Source: Cichorium intybus
Taxonomy: Eukaryota; Streptophyta; Magnoliopsida; Asterales; Asteraceae
Reading direction: 5' to 3'
DNA length: 64,000 bases
NCBI GenBank assembly: GCA_023525715.1
Contig: CM042013.1
Span: 78,987,494 to 79,051,493 of the forward strand
Part shown: positions 40,080 through 51,541 of the stretch, one piece after another
How the letters are laid out: every line of letters starts with the position of its first letter
Numbering within the stretch: position 1 is the stretch's first letter
Notes under the pieces: generated by a model
Databases searched by the model: none
The model's input: the letters and a program-made list of their open reading frames with translations, nothing else
What the model was told of the DNA's origin: nothing
Translations under genes and position numbers: made by a program

Positions 40080-40296
40080 GCGTTTAGCACAGAAGAGCAG
40101 GATGATGAATGGCTAATTGACAGTGCCTGCTCAATGCACATGACCGGAAGATTGGAATTTCTAAGAGATTAAAGAGAAGTCAACTTTGGAGGATACATCA
40201 CATTCGGAAATGATGCAAACGGTATCATCAAAGGCTATGGTGTACTTACGAATGGAAACTTCACCATTCAGAAAGTTGCCTATGTTCTCGGACTTA
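40080..40296 (+). pseudogene. Protease and gag-pre-integrase start of element E, cut by the array
   Basis: Reads AFSTEEQDDEWLIDSACSMH, with the aspartic protease triad as DSA instead of DSG, then MTGRLEFLRD and a stop (TAA at 40170). ITFGNDANGIIKGYG and GNFTIQKVAYVLGLK follow, the usual link to the gag-pre-integrase domain. The sequence then switches to array sequence at about 40297. About 150 codons up to FGPS of integrase are missing. Confidence 0.78.
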
Positions 40297-42298
40297 AACA
40301 AAGAAAGGTTATCAGACAAGTCATTACATAAAGGATACCTTTCACACAATCAGAAATCTTTCCAAATGACAGGCTTTCAAAAACAAATCTTAAATTGGGA
40401 AAATCTGATAAGTCAAATCAAGCCTCAACCATTTCGTCCAATTAACAGAAACCATAACAATTTCAAATCACCGAAAACCATTAACAAATCAGGACCCACC
40501 ATGGTTTGGGTACCTAAAATTTCTGTCTAATTGCAGGCACTTCGTGCCGGAAAGCCCAAGGATGATACATGGTATATCGATAGTGGCCGTTCCAAGCATA
40601 TGACAGGAAACCAGAGCCTTCTACAAGACTTCAAACCCACACTACCTCCGATGCAGAAATTTCACAATCAAACCAAAATGATGCGGATCCAGTCGAGGGG
40701 GAACCACCAACACAAGAACCCTCCTAAAACACCCCAATCCACCTGTCCAAATGATCCCAATGCATCATTTATGGGAGAACCACCAAAACCAAATTCCTCT
40801 TTAAACAATCCCAATCTACCTATCCAAAATGATCCCAGTGCATCATTTATGGGGGAACTCTCGTTACCCCATTCTCACCCGCAAACCAAAATTTACCAAA
40901 AACATCCACATAATCAAAAATCACAAAAAAAAAATTGAATAAAGTTTTATCCTTTTGGAAGTTTTTATAAAACCATGTGATTAACATCTTCTTGACTAAA
41001 TTTTCAGATACTAATGCTCGATGAATGTTCTCAGTCATATTGATTCTTAAATTAAAGTGAAGGTTCAAATCTCAAAATTTTCGTTATGTACATTCTCCTA
41101 TTCCCTTTGAAATTATTTCAAATATAACGATTTTATCAATTAAGGGACATAAGATCAGGAGATTCAGATGAAAACCAAACCCATGTGAGAATTTGTGCCT
41201 CGTCTTTAACTGCTAAGTGGAATTCATTTCTGTGAGCAAAGGTGTTCTCATTATGACTTATAGGATTTATACTCTTATACCGTGATGCTAGTCTCATTTT
41301 TGCTTAGATATCAAAATGACCAGGGACGATACAATCATTTTCTTATATATTAGACAAACTGTCTTTTATATCACCTATCCCTATCCTCAATCAAGCCAAA
41401 TCAAGAAAAGATTCATCATCTGGCATAACGAATCTGACAATTGAAGAAACGACGAAGTCATATCAAACATATGCTGTCAACAAATCACAATTAACAACCA
41501 CATCAGATATCCTTTATACAATGTGTATTCACACAAAAATCAAGAAAAGATAAAGACAAAGGTGAACACTTCACCAAAGAAAAGGAAGATTTACAACAAC
41601 AATCCATCAAGACAGACATCTCTCAAACAACGAATTCTCAAAAGCTTTATCAAATATAGCTGTCAAAATCAAAGATTTACCGGGATACTGTAGCCTTCAT
41701 AATTGAATATTCTTAGTTGCAAACTGCACTATGAAAACTTCTAAACCCCTCTACATGTATTTACCGACGGAGAGAGAGTGAACATCAATGGCATGAATGA
41801 AGAAACCCTCAGAGTAATGCCGAAACCAGTCTTATGTGATTGATTATCTAATATGAAGACCAAGTGACTAAAGTATATAGGTATAAATCCACATTAAGCA
41901 TAAGTCAACACCTTCAAACTGAGAGATATCACTCATCTTTAGTGATTATACACCAGTTCTGCACCCAGAACAACCAAAACACCTCAGTCAAGTGTGAGCT
42001 ATACCTATGAGAGTTCATCTGAATCGACCTATTAAGATCACTTGTCGTCTTTGTAAATGCTATAAAATCTTAAGGAATATTATGAAAATGCATATACAAA
42101 AACCTTTTGATAATTGAACATGATACCTTGATTCAGAAACAAATATTCTTGACAAACATTTTTCAAAACATAAGTAAAATCTAGTCACACCTTTTACAAA
42201 ACAAGTGATATGGTTTTATAAATGTCTTATCCAAATTTCAAGAATTTTCAATCAAACATTTTTCTCCTCATTTCATTAATGATCACATAGGGGGAAAT
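40297..42298 (+). mobile_element. Array: first internal region, 5' truncated
   Basis: Starts inside gag at AAGAAAGGTTATCAGACAAG, where other units have the same bases after CCCAAAAACA. The gag end (to the stop at 40528), the protease start (40531-40938) and the 3' non-coding part follow, with a polypurine tract CATAGGGGGAAAT just before LTR1. The LTR that should lie to its left is missing. Confidence 0.88.
40531..40938 (+). CDS. Array unit 0: protease start fused to a linker remnant
   Basis: In frame after the gag stop TAA. It reads TTGCAGGCACTT, then KPKDDTWYIDSGRSKHMTG, a Ty1-type aspartic protease active site with DSG (the usual C after G is R). About 45 codons on, a deletion joins it to a proline-rich stretch with a doubled NDP(N/S)ASFMGE motif, out of the frame that would give VEGEPPTQEP, a phrase like the SIRE integrase-RT linker. 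No start codon is present, so expression would need stop read-through or splicing. Confidence 0.6.
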   Translation: MQALRAGKPKDDTWYIDSGRSKHMTGNQSLLQDFKPTLPPMQKFHNQTKMMRIQSRGNHQHKNPPKTPQSTCPNDPNASFMGEPPKPNSSLNNPNLPIQNDPSASFMGELSLPHSHPQTKIYQKHPHNQKSQKKN

Positions 42299-43727
42299 TG
42301 TTGAATAATGTTTTTATGTTTTTATGTGACCATCACTGAAATAAGATGAACTGTTATTATCTAAGAAATATTATCAGTTTATTTCAGATTGCGTGAATTC
42401 AAGATCAAAAACAAGTATGAATCAAGACCCGAGAAACTTTGAGAAAACAACCAAACCTGAGGAAGTAATGCTACGAACCAAAGAGCAAAATACAAAAATA
42501 TCACCCTGCTACAGCAATCACGACGCGACAGAAGCCTTGGTCGCGACGTGAAGAAGAACAAAACACAGAAGACCAAAATCCTTCAGCGGTCGCGACGTGA
42601 CGGCAAGGGTGGTCGCGACGCGAAGACCTCCGACGCGACACCACCTACTTCTTGATCGCGAGACTACCAACACAACGCACTAACCAGTGGCCGACCAAAA
42701 GGAACCCGACACACGCACCTTCGCGACGCGACGGACCACCTGGTCGCGACGCGAACACTGTGTTCAGTGACTATAAATAAGAAGCCAAACTCTTGCCATT
42801 CTTGTGCAGAAAATAATTACACCACACCATACCCATTCAAGCACCAATATTATCCTACGTCCAAAGAGCAAAAAACCTGCCAAAACTCTCAAGAAAACCC
42901 TTTTCAGCCAAAGAAAAACCACGTCCAAACAAACACCAAACAAAACCGCTACACCCATACTCTACCCAACACCAAACAAAACCTCTACCTAACACCAAAC
43001 AAAACCTCTACCCAACACCATACAAAACCTCTACCCGACACCAAACAAAACCTCTACCCGACACCAAACTTCAAACCTCTAAACAACCTCAACCCGAATA
43101 CCAAACCACAAAACCTACACACCCTCTACCAAATACATACACCACGAAAACTAAACCACAAAAACCCCGTGCATCTCAATTAAACCGACACTAAAAACCC
43201 ATTTCACCAAACACCAAAAACTACCAAACCTCATCCTACCGAAAAGAACAAGAATCGACGCTTCAAAGAAAACACCATCTTCCTCAGCTATCGATAAGTT
43301 CTTTTGAAATTATCTGTGTCGTTATTGATTTATTCAAACTGTTATAAATCAACTGTACCAAATATCCAATACATCCGAATTGAACCTTGAAAACGAAAAC
43401 ATATGTGGACTGTATTTAACCGAGACATCTAACTTCTAACTTCTAACTTCTAACCTTTTTATTTATTGTAAAAACACTTTATCGTTGATAATGGCGTTTA
43501 TTACATCTAACCTCTAACTTCTAACATTTACTTTATTTACCGCTTTCTGTCTATTTAAATACTGTCTATTTAGATTTACCGCTTTATTTTACTTATTTAT
43601 AGTTTTCAGTTATTTAATTTTAGTTTATATTTATTCCGCATATTATAGATAAAATACATATCTGTCACACAGTAATCGGCTTAAAAACCCTTATTCGTGG
43701 TGATCAGTTATCGTATTATTTTCAACA
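42299..43727 (+). mobile_element. Array LTR1
   Basis: TGTTGAATAATG ... TTTTCAACA, a perfect 7-bp terminal inverted repeat, 1429 bp. It contains a cluster of TCGCGACGCGA-like motifs (42515-42755), TATA box CTATAAATAA (42771-42780), a roughly 24-bp tandem repeat of CTCTACCCAACACCAAACAA type (about 42950-43080) and TTCTAACTT short tandem repeats (about 43430-43460). It differs from LTR2-4 by CTAAGAAATA for CTAACAAATA and CTGTCTATTTAG for CTGTCTAGTTTAG. Confidence 0.92.
42771..42780 (+). promoter_or_regulatory. TATA box of array LTR1
   Basis: CTATAAATAA just downstream of the GCGACGC cluster. The same site is at 47381, 52014 and 56644 in LTR2, LTR3 and LTR4. Confidence 0.75.
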
Positions 43728-43741
43728 ATTGGTATCAGAGC
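43728..43741 (+). promoter_or_regulatory. Primer-binding site of array unit 1 (tRNA-Met)
   Basis: ATTGGTATCAGAGC follows the LTR end directly. The same site follows LTR2 (48340) and LTR3 (52972). LTR4 lacks it because the array ends there. Confidence 0.92.
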
Positions 43742-43911
43742 TTGTGTGATTTACTTTGAAATTTTTGTCGAGAACTTTTGTGTAGCGTTTTTATAAACCA
43801 CCAATAAGTTTTCTTTAAAAATTTCATCTTAATATCACTTGTTCAACGAAGAAAAAAAAAATTAAAAAATTAAAATCTTAAAATTTTCAAAAAAAAAAAA
43901 CCAACCCAAAA

Positions 43912-45143
43912 ATGTCTTCCACAACCTACTCAAGAGCTCCATATGTCATCGATCAGGTATGGTCTATGATCTCAGAAATCGGTCTTTCAAGAACACCATT
44001 TGAGTCCCACATGACTAAGATTGAGAACAGTTTGAAAGCTGATCTCAAACTATATCATGACACAATAGTCAAATCTGATATCTACAAATCTGAATTACAA
44101 ACCTTGCAACTCAGATTTGGAGAATCAACAAAGACTAGAGACAAACTTAAAAGAGACGTCGAACGAAAATCAGAAGAATATAATCACGTCTTAGATCAAT
44201 TAAATGAAGCTCTAAAACAAAAAAAGGACTTGGAAATAAAAAATCAATCTGTTTTTCCATCTGAAATAAAAGATGCCTTAGAAATAGAAGTCCTTCAGTT
44301 AAAACTAAAAATTCAAGATTTAACTGACATAAACTCTAGTTTGATTCTGAAATTAGATGATTTTTCAAAACAAATTAAACTTCTTGAATCCGAGAATCAA
44401 AGATTTCAAGGAAAACTGGATTCTATCAATCTTGCTAGAAAGCTAAGTGATGATATTTTCATCAAAGCAACATCCTTAGGATCTGGCAAAATCGATATTA
44501 GGAAGAGAATCCTTCGAAATCGAACAAGCCAAACAAGAAACCAGGACAAACAGTGAAAACTCTGAATCAACTCTAACAGATCCATCCACATCTGTTAACG
44601 AGGAAAATTCAGACGACGAAACAGTTATCAACTGTAACCCAGATGATACTGATTTCAGTGTTTCCAAAAGATTTTTCACTAATAGGTCTTCAACCCACCA
44701 AATCCAAATTACCAACCAAAACTCCAAACTTAAAGACTTTTTGAATAAAGCAAACTCCTTTTACGAGAAAGGCAGTACCTCTAAACCAATTGCTCTTCAA
44801 AGGGAACAAGGCAAGCCCAAAGTTTTCAAACAAACCCAAAAGAAACCTTTGAAACCAACCTCCTTGCCACAAAAACAAAAAGAATTTTCAAAACCATCCT
44901 CATCCCAAAAACAAAGAAAGGTTATCAGACAAGTCATTACATAAAGGATACCTTTCACACAATCAGAAATCTTTCCAAATGACAGGCTTTCAAAAACAAA
45001 TCTTAAATTGGGAAAATCTGATAAGTCAAATCAAGCCTCAACCATTTCGTCCAATTAACAGAAACCATAACAATTTCAAATCACCGAAAACCATTAACAA
45101 ATCAGGACCCACCATGGTTTGGGTACCTAAAATTTCTGTCTAA
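43912..45143 (+). pseudogene. gag: Array unit 1 gag, frameshifted by a 17-bp deletion
   Basis: ATG 43912 (MSSTTYSRAPYVIDQVWSMI). The first 214 codons are open and predict long coiled coils (KRDVERKSEEYNHVLDQLNE and the following helices). At about 44493 a 17-bp stretch present in units 2 and 3 is missing, which shifts the frame. Gag sequence continues in other frames up to WVPKISV and the TAA at 45141. There is no canonical gag capsid core and no zinc knuckle, so this is the C-terminal coiled-coil half of a SIRE-type gag brought under its own start. Confidence 0.7.
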
Positions 45144-45581
45144 TTGCAGGCACTTCGTGCTGGAAAGCCCAAGGATGATACATGGTATATCGATAGTGGC
45201 CGTTCCAAGCATATGACAGGAAACCAGAGCCTTCTAGAAGACTTCAAACCCACACTACCTCTGATGCAGAAATTTCACAATCAAACCAAAATGATGCGGA
45301 TCCAGTCGAGGGGGAACCACCAACACAAGAACCCTCCTAAAACACCCCAATCCACCTGTCCAAATGATCCCAATGCATCATTTATGGGAGAACCACCAAA
45401 ACCAAATTCCTCTTTAAACAATCCCAATCTACCTATCCAAAATGATCCCAGTGCATCATTTATGGGGGAACTCTCGTTACCCCATTCTCACCCGCAAACC
45501 AAAATTTACCAAAAACATCCACATAATCAAAAATCACAAAAAAAATTGAATAAAGTTTTATCCTTTTGGAAGTTTTTATAA
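45144..45581 (+). CDS. Array unit 1 protease start and linker remnant
   Basis: Same arrangement as at 40531-40938, with DTWYIDSGRS. It ends slightly later (KVLSFWKFL) because the A run near 45538 has a different length, which shows how such runs alter the frame between units. Confidence 0.6.
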   Translation: MQALRAGKPKDDTWYIDSGRSKHMTGNQSLLEDFKPTLPLMQKFHNQTKMMRIQSRGNHQHKNPPKTPQSTCPNDPNASFMGEPPKPNSSLNNPNLPIQNDPSASFMGELSLPHSHPQTKIYQKHPHNQKSQKKLNKVLSFWKFL

Positions 45582-46908
45582 AACCATGTGATTAACATCT
45601 TCTTGACTAAATTTTCAGATACTAATGCTCGATGAATGTTCTCAGTCATATTGATTCTTAAATTAAAGTGAAGGTTCAAATCTCAAAATTTTCGTTATGT
45701 ACATTCTCCTATTCCCTTTGAAATTATTTCAAATATAACGATTTTATCAATTAAGGGACATAAGATCAGGAGATTCAGATGAAAACCAAACCCATGTGAG
45801 AATTTGTGCCTCGTCTTTAACTGCTAAGTGGAATTCATTTCTGTGAGCAAAGGTGTTCTCATTATGACTTATAGGATTTATACTCTTATACCGTGATGCT
45901 AGTCTCATTTTTGCTTAGATATCAAAATGACCAGGGACGATACAATCATTTTCTTATATATTAGACAAACTGTCTTTTATATCACCTATCCCTATCCTCA
46001 ATCAAGCCAAATCAAGAAAAGATTCATCATCTGGCATAACGAATCTGACAATTGAAGAAACGACAAAGTCATATCAAACATATGCTGTCAACAAATCACA
46101 ATTAACAACCACATCAGATATCCTTTATACAATGTGTATTCACACAAAAATCAAGAAAAGATAAAGACAAAGGTGAACACTTCACCAAAGAAAAGGAAGA
46201 TTTACAACAACAATCCATCAAGACAGACATCTCTCAAACAACGAATTCTCAAAAGCTTTATCAAATATAGCTGTCAAAATCAAAGATTTACCGGGATACT
46301 GTAGCCTTCATAATTGAATATTCTTAGTTGCAAACTGCACTATGAAAACTTCTAAACCCCTCTACATGTATTTACCGACGGAGAGAGAGTGAACATCAAT
46401 GGCATGAATGAAGAAACCCTCAGAGTAATGCCGAAACCAGTCTTATGTGATTGATTATCTAATATGAAGACCAAGTGACTAAAGTATATAGGTATAAATC
46501 CACATTAAGCATAAGTCAACACCTTCAAACTGAGAGATATCACGCATCTTTAGTGATTATACACCAGTTCTGCACCCAGAACAACCAAAACACCTCAGTC
46601 AAGTGTGAGCTATACCTATGAGAGTTCATCTGAATCGACCTATTAAGATCACTTGTCGTCTTTATAAATTCTATAAAATCTTAAGGAATATTATGAAAAT
46701 GCATATACAAAAACCTTTTGATAATTGAACATGAAACCTTGATTCAGAAACAAATATTCTTGACAAACATTTTTCAAAACATAAGTAAAATCTAGTCACA
46801 CCTATTACAAAACAAGTGATATGGTTTTATAAATGTCTTATCCAAATTTCAAGAATTTTCAATCAAACATTTTTCTCCTCATTTCATTAATGATCACATA
46901 GGGGAAAT

Positions 46909-48339
46909 TGTTGAATAATGTTTTTATGTTTTTATGTGACCATCACTGAAATAAGATGAACTGTTATTATCTAACAAATATTATCAGTTTATTTCAGATT
47001 GCGTGAATTCAAGATCAAAAACAAGAATGAATCAAGACCCGAGAAACTTTGAGAAAACAACCAAACCTGAGGAAGTAATGCTACGAACCAAAGAGCAAAA
47101 TACAAAAATATCACCCTGCTACAGCAATCACGACGCGACAGAAGCCTTGGTCGCGACGTGAAGAAGAACAAAACACAGAAGACCAAAATCCTTCAGCGGT
47201 CGCGACGCGATGGCAAGGGTGGTCGCGACGCGAAGACCTCCGACGCGACACCACCTACTTCTTGATCGCGAGACTACCAACACAACGCACTAACCAGTGG
47301 CCGACCAAAAGCAACCCGACACACGCACCTTCGCGACGCGACGGACCACCTGGTCGCGACGCGAACACTGTGTTCAGTGACTATAAATAAGAAGCCAAAC
47401 TCTTGCCATTCTTGTGCAGAAAATAATTACACCACACCATACCCATTCAAGCACCAATATTATCCTACGTCCAAAGAGCAAAAAACCTGCCAAAACTCTC
47501 AAGAAAACCCTTTTCAGCCAAAGAAAAACCACGTCCAAACAAACACCAAACAAAACCGCTACTACACCCATACTCTACCCAACACCAAACAAAACCTCTA
47601 CCCAACACCAAACAAAACCTCTACCCAACACCATACAAAACCTCTACCCGACACCAAACAAAACCTCTACCCGACACCAAACTTCAAACCTCTAAACAAC
47701 CTCAACCCGAATACCAAACCACAAAACCTACACACCCTCTACCAAATACATACACCACGAAAACTAAACCACAAAAACCCCGTGCATCTCAATTAAACCG
47801 ACACTAAAAACCCATTTCACCAAACACCAAAAACTACCAAACCTCATCCTACCGAAAAGAACAAGAATCGACGCTTCAAAGAAAACACCATCTTCCTCAG
47901 CTATCGATAAGTTCTTTTGAAATTATCTGTGTCGTTATTGATTTATTCAAACTGTTATAAATCAACTGTACCAAATATCCAATACATCCGAATTGAACCT
48001 TGAAAACGAAAACATATGTGGACTGTATTTAACCGAGACATAACTTCTAACTTCTAACTTCTAACCTTTTTATTTATTGTAAAAACACTTTATCGTTGAT
48101 AATGGCGTTTATTACATCTAACCTCTAACTTCTAACATTTACTTTATTTACCGCTTTCTGTCTATTTAAATACTGTCTAGTTTAGATTTACCGCTTTATT
48201 TTACTTATTTATAGTTTTCAGTTATTTAATTTTAGTTTATATTTATTCCGCATATTATAGATAAAATACATATCTGTCACACAGTAATCGGCTTAAAAAC
48301 ACTTATTCGTGGTGATCAGTTATCGTATTATTTTCAACA
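46909..48339 (+). mobile_element. Array LTR2
   Basis: 1431 bp with the same ends as LTR1. The polypurine tract before it has four Gs (CATAGGGGAAAT), as before LTR3, while LTR1 and LTR4 have five. It shares ACACTTATTCG with LTR3 against ACCCTTATTCG in LTR1 and LTR4. One TTCTAAC unit is missing near 48045 and a TAC is added near 47563. Confidence 0.92.
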
Positions 48340-48529
48340 ATTGGTATCAGAGCTTGTGTGATTTACTTTGAAAGTTTTGTCGAGAACTTTTGTGTAGCGT
48401 TTTTATAAACCACCAATAAGTTTTCTTTAAAAATTTCATCTTAATATCACTTGTTCAACGAAGAAAAAAAAAATTAAAAAATTAAAATCTTAAAATTTTC
48501 AAAAAAAAAAAAAAAAAACCAACCCAAAA

Positions 48530-49777
48530 ATGTCTTCCACAACCTACTCAAGAGCTCCATATGTCATCGATCAGGTATGGTCTATGATCTCAGAAATCGG
48601 TCTTTCAAGAACACCATTTGAGTCCCACATGACTAAGATTGAGAACAGTTTGAAAGCTGATCTCAAACTATATCATGACACAATAGTCAAATCTGATATC
48701 TACAAATCTGAATTACAAACCTTGCAACTCAGATTTGGAGAATCAACAAAGACTAGAGACAAACTTAAAAGAGACGTTGAACGAAAATCAGAAGAATATA
48801 ATCACGTCTTAGATCAATTAAATGAAGCTCTAAAACAAAAAAAGGACTTGGAAATAAAAAATCAATCTATTTTTCCATCTGAAATAAAAGATGCCTTAGA
48901 AATAGAAGTCCTTCAGTTAAAACTAAAAATTCAAGATTTAACTGACATAAACTCTAGTTTGATTCTGAAATTAGATGATTTTTCAAAACAAATCAAACTT
49001 CTTGAATCCGAGAATCAAAGATTTCAAGGAAAACTGGATTCTATCAATCTTGCTAGAAAGCTAAGTGATGATATTTTCATCAAAGCAACATCCTTAGGAT
49101 CTGGCAAAATCGATACGAATTACAGACCTGGATTAGGAAGAGAATCCTTCGAAATCGAACAAGCCAAACAAGAAACCAGGACAAACAGTGAAAACTCTGA
49201 ATCAACTCTAACAGATCCATCCACATCTGTTAACGAGGAAAATTCAGACGACGAAACAGTTATCAACTGTAACCCAGATGATACTGATTTCAGTGTTTCC
49301 AAAAGATTTTTCACTAATAGGTCTTCAACCCACCAAATCCAAATTACCAACCAAAACTCCAAACTTAAAGACTTTTTGAATAAAGCAAACTCCTTTTACG
49401 AGAAAGGCAGTACCTCTAAACCAATTGCTCTTCAAAGGGAACAAGGCAAGCCCAAAGTTTTCAAACAAACCCAAAAGAAACCTTTGAAACCAACCTCCTT
49501 GCCACAAAAACAAAAAAAATTTCAAAACCATCCTCATCCCAAAAACAAAGAAAGGTTATCAGACAAGTCATTACATAAAGGATACCTTTCACACAATCAG
49601 AAATCTTTCCAAATGACAGGCTTTCAAAAACAAATCTTAAATTGGGAAAATCTGATAAGTCAAATCAAGCCTCAACCATTTCGTCCAATTAACAGAAACC
49701 ATAACAATTTCAAATCACCGAAAACCATTAACAAATCAGGACCCACCATGGTTTGGGTACCTAAAATTTCTGTCTAA
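48530..49777 (+). CDS. gag: Array unit 2 gag, intact 415 codons
   Basis: The only uninterrupted gag of the array. MSSTTYSRAPYVID starts after an A-rich leader. Coiled-coil segments occupy roughly residues 45-190, then an acidic Ser/Asn-rich part (NSENSESTLTDPSTSVNEEN), a Lys/Gln/Pro-rich basic part (KQTQKKPLKPTSLPQKQKK), and the end WVPKISV before TAA at 49775. It has no zinc knuckle. The basic C-terminal part may bind nucleic acid instead. The TAA is present in every unit, so it is likely to be an old, functional boundary rather than damage. Confidence 0.7.
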   Translation: MSSTTYSRAPYVIDQVWSMISEIGLSRTPFESHMTKIENSLKADLKLYHDTIVKSDIYKSELQTLQLRFGESTKTRDKLKRDVERKSEEYNHVLDQLNEALKQKKDLEIKNQSIFPSEIKDALEIEVLQLKLKIQDLTDINSSLILKLDDFSKQIKLLESENQRFQGKLDSINLARKLSDDIFIKATSLGSGKIDTNYRPGLGRESFEIEQAKQETRTNSENSESTLTDPSTSVNEENSDDETVINCNPDDTDFSVSKRFFTNRSSTHQIQITNQNSKLKDFLNKANSFYEKGSTSKPIALQREQGKPKVFKQTQKKPLKPTSLPQKQKKFQNHPHPKNKERLSDKSLHKGYLSHNQKSFQMTGFQKQILNWENLISQIKPQPFRPINRNHNNFKSPKTINKSGPTMVWVPKISV

Positions 49778-50182
49778 TTGCAGGCACTTCGTGCTGGAAA
49801 GCCCAAGGATGATACATGGTATATCGATAGTGGCCGTTCCAAGCATATGACAGGAAACCAGAGCCTTCTACAAGACTTCAAACCCACACTACCTCCGATG
49901 CAGAAATTTCACAATCAAACCAAAATGATGCGGATCCAGTCGAGGGGGAACCACCAACACAAGAACCCTCCTAAAACACCCCAATCCACCTGTCCAAATG
50001 ATCCCAATGCATCATTTATGGGAGAACCACCAAAACCAAATTCCTCTTTAAACAATCCCAATCTACCTATCCAAAATGATCCCAGTGCATCATTTATGGG
50101 GGAACTCTCGTTACCCCATTCTCACCCGCAAACCAAAATTTACCAAAAACATCCACATAATCAAAAATCACAAAAAAATTGA
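49778..50182 (+). CDS. Array unit 2 protease start and linker remnant
   Basis: In frame after the gag TAA (TTGCAGGCACTT). Contains DTWYIDSGRSKHMTG and the doubled NDP(N/S)ASFMGE motif. The end differs again through the length of the A run at about 50172. Confidence 0.6.
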   Translation: MQALRAGKPKDDTWYIDSGRSKHMTGNQSLLQDFKPTLPPMQKFHNQTKMMRIQSRGNHQHKNPPKTPQSTCPNDPNASFMGEPPKPNSSLNNPNLPIQNDPSASFMGELSLPHSHPQTKIYQKHPHNQKSQKN

Positions 50183-51541
50183 ATAAAGTTTTATCCTTTT
50201 GGAAGTTTTTATAAAACCATGTGATTAACATCTTCTTGACTAAATTTTCAGATACTAATGCTCGATGAATGTTCTCAGTCATATTGATTCTTAAATTAAA
50301 GTGAAGGTTCAAATCTCAAAATTTTCGTTATGTACATTCTCCTATTCCCTTTGAAATTATTTCAAATATAACGATTTTATCAATTAAGGGACATAAGATC
50401 AGGAGATTCAGATGAAAACCAAACCCATGTGAGAATTTGTGCCTCGTCTTTAACTGCTAAGTGGAATTCATTTCTGTGAGCAAAGGTGTTCTCATTATGA
50501 CTTATAGGATTTATACTCTTATACCGTGATGCTAGTCTCATTTTTGCTTAGATATCAAAATGACCAGGGACGATACAATCATTTTCTTATATATTAGACA
50601 AATTGTCTTTTATATCACCTATCCCTATCCTCAATCAAGCCAAATCAAGAAAAGATTCATCATCTGGCATAACGAATCCGACAATTGATGAAACGACAAA
50701 GTCATATCAAACATATGCTGTCAACAAATCACAATTAACAACCACATCAGATATCCTTTATACAATGTGTATTCACACAAAAATCAAGAAACGATAAAGA
50801 CAAAGGTGAACACTTCACCAAAGAAAAGGAAGATTTACAACAACAATCCATCAAGACAGACATCTCTCAAACAACAAATTCTCAAAAGCTTTATCAAATA
50901 TAGCTGTCAAAATCAAAGATTTACCGGGATACTGTAGCCTTCATAATTGAATATTCTTAGTTGCAAACTGCACTATGAAAACTTCTAAACCCCTCTACAT
51001 GTATTTACCGACGGAGAGAGAGTGAACATCAATGGCATGAATGAAGAAACCCTCAGAGTAATGCCGAAACCAGTCTTATGTGATTGATTATCTAATATGA
51101 AGACCAAGTGACTAAAGTATATAGGTATAAATCCACATTAAGCATAAGTCAACACCTTCAAACTGAGAGATATCACTCATCTTTAGTGATTATACACCAG
51201 TTCTGCACCCAGAACAACCAAAACACCTCAGTCAAGTGTGAGCTATACCTATGAGAGTTCATCTAAATCGACCTATTAAGATCACTTGTCGTCTTTATAA
51301 ATGCTATAAAATCTTAAGGAATATTATGAAAATGCATATACAAAAACCTTTTGATAATTGAACATGAAACCTTGATTCAGAAACAAATATTCTTGACAAA
51401 CATTTTTCAAAACATAAGTAAAATCTAGTCACACCTTTTACAAAACAAGTGATATGGTTTTATAAATGTCTTATCCAAATTTCAAGAATTTCCAATCAAA
51501 CATTTTTCTCCTCATTTCATTAATGATCACATAGGGGAAAT

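Noticed and set aside
42379..42576. Minus-strand frames in the array LTRs (also 42764-42958 and copies)
   Set aside because: Repeated four times only because the LTR is. Hydrophobic shadow frames without start context.
42767..43183. 138-codon plus-strand frame in LTR1 (and copies at 47377, 52010, 56622)
   Set aside because: It lies in the LTR after the TATA box and is made mainly of the 24-bp tandem repeat. Composition is that of the repeat, copies differ by frame-altering indels, and no protein family fits.
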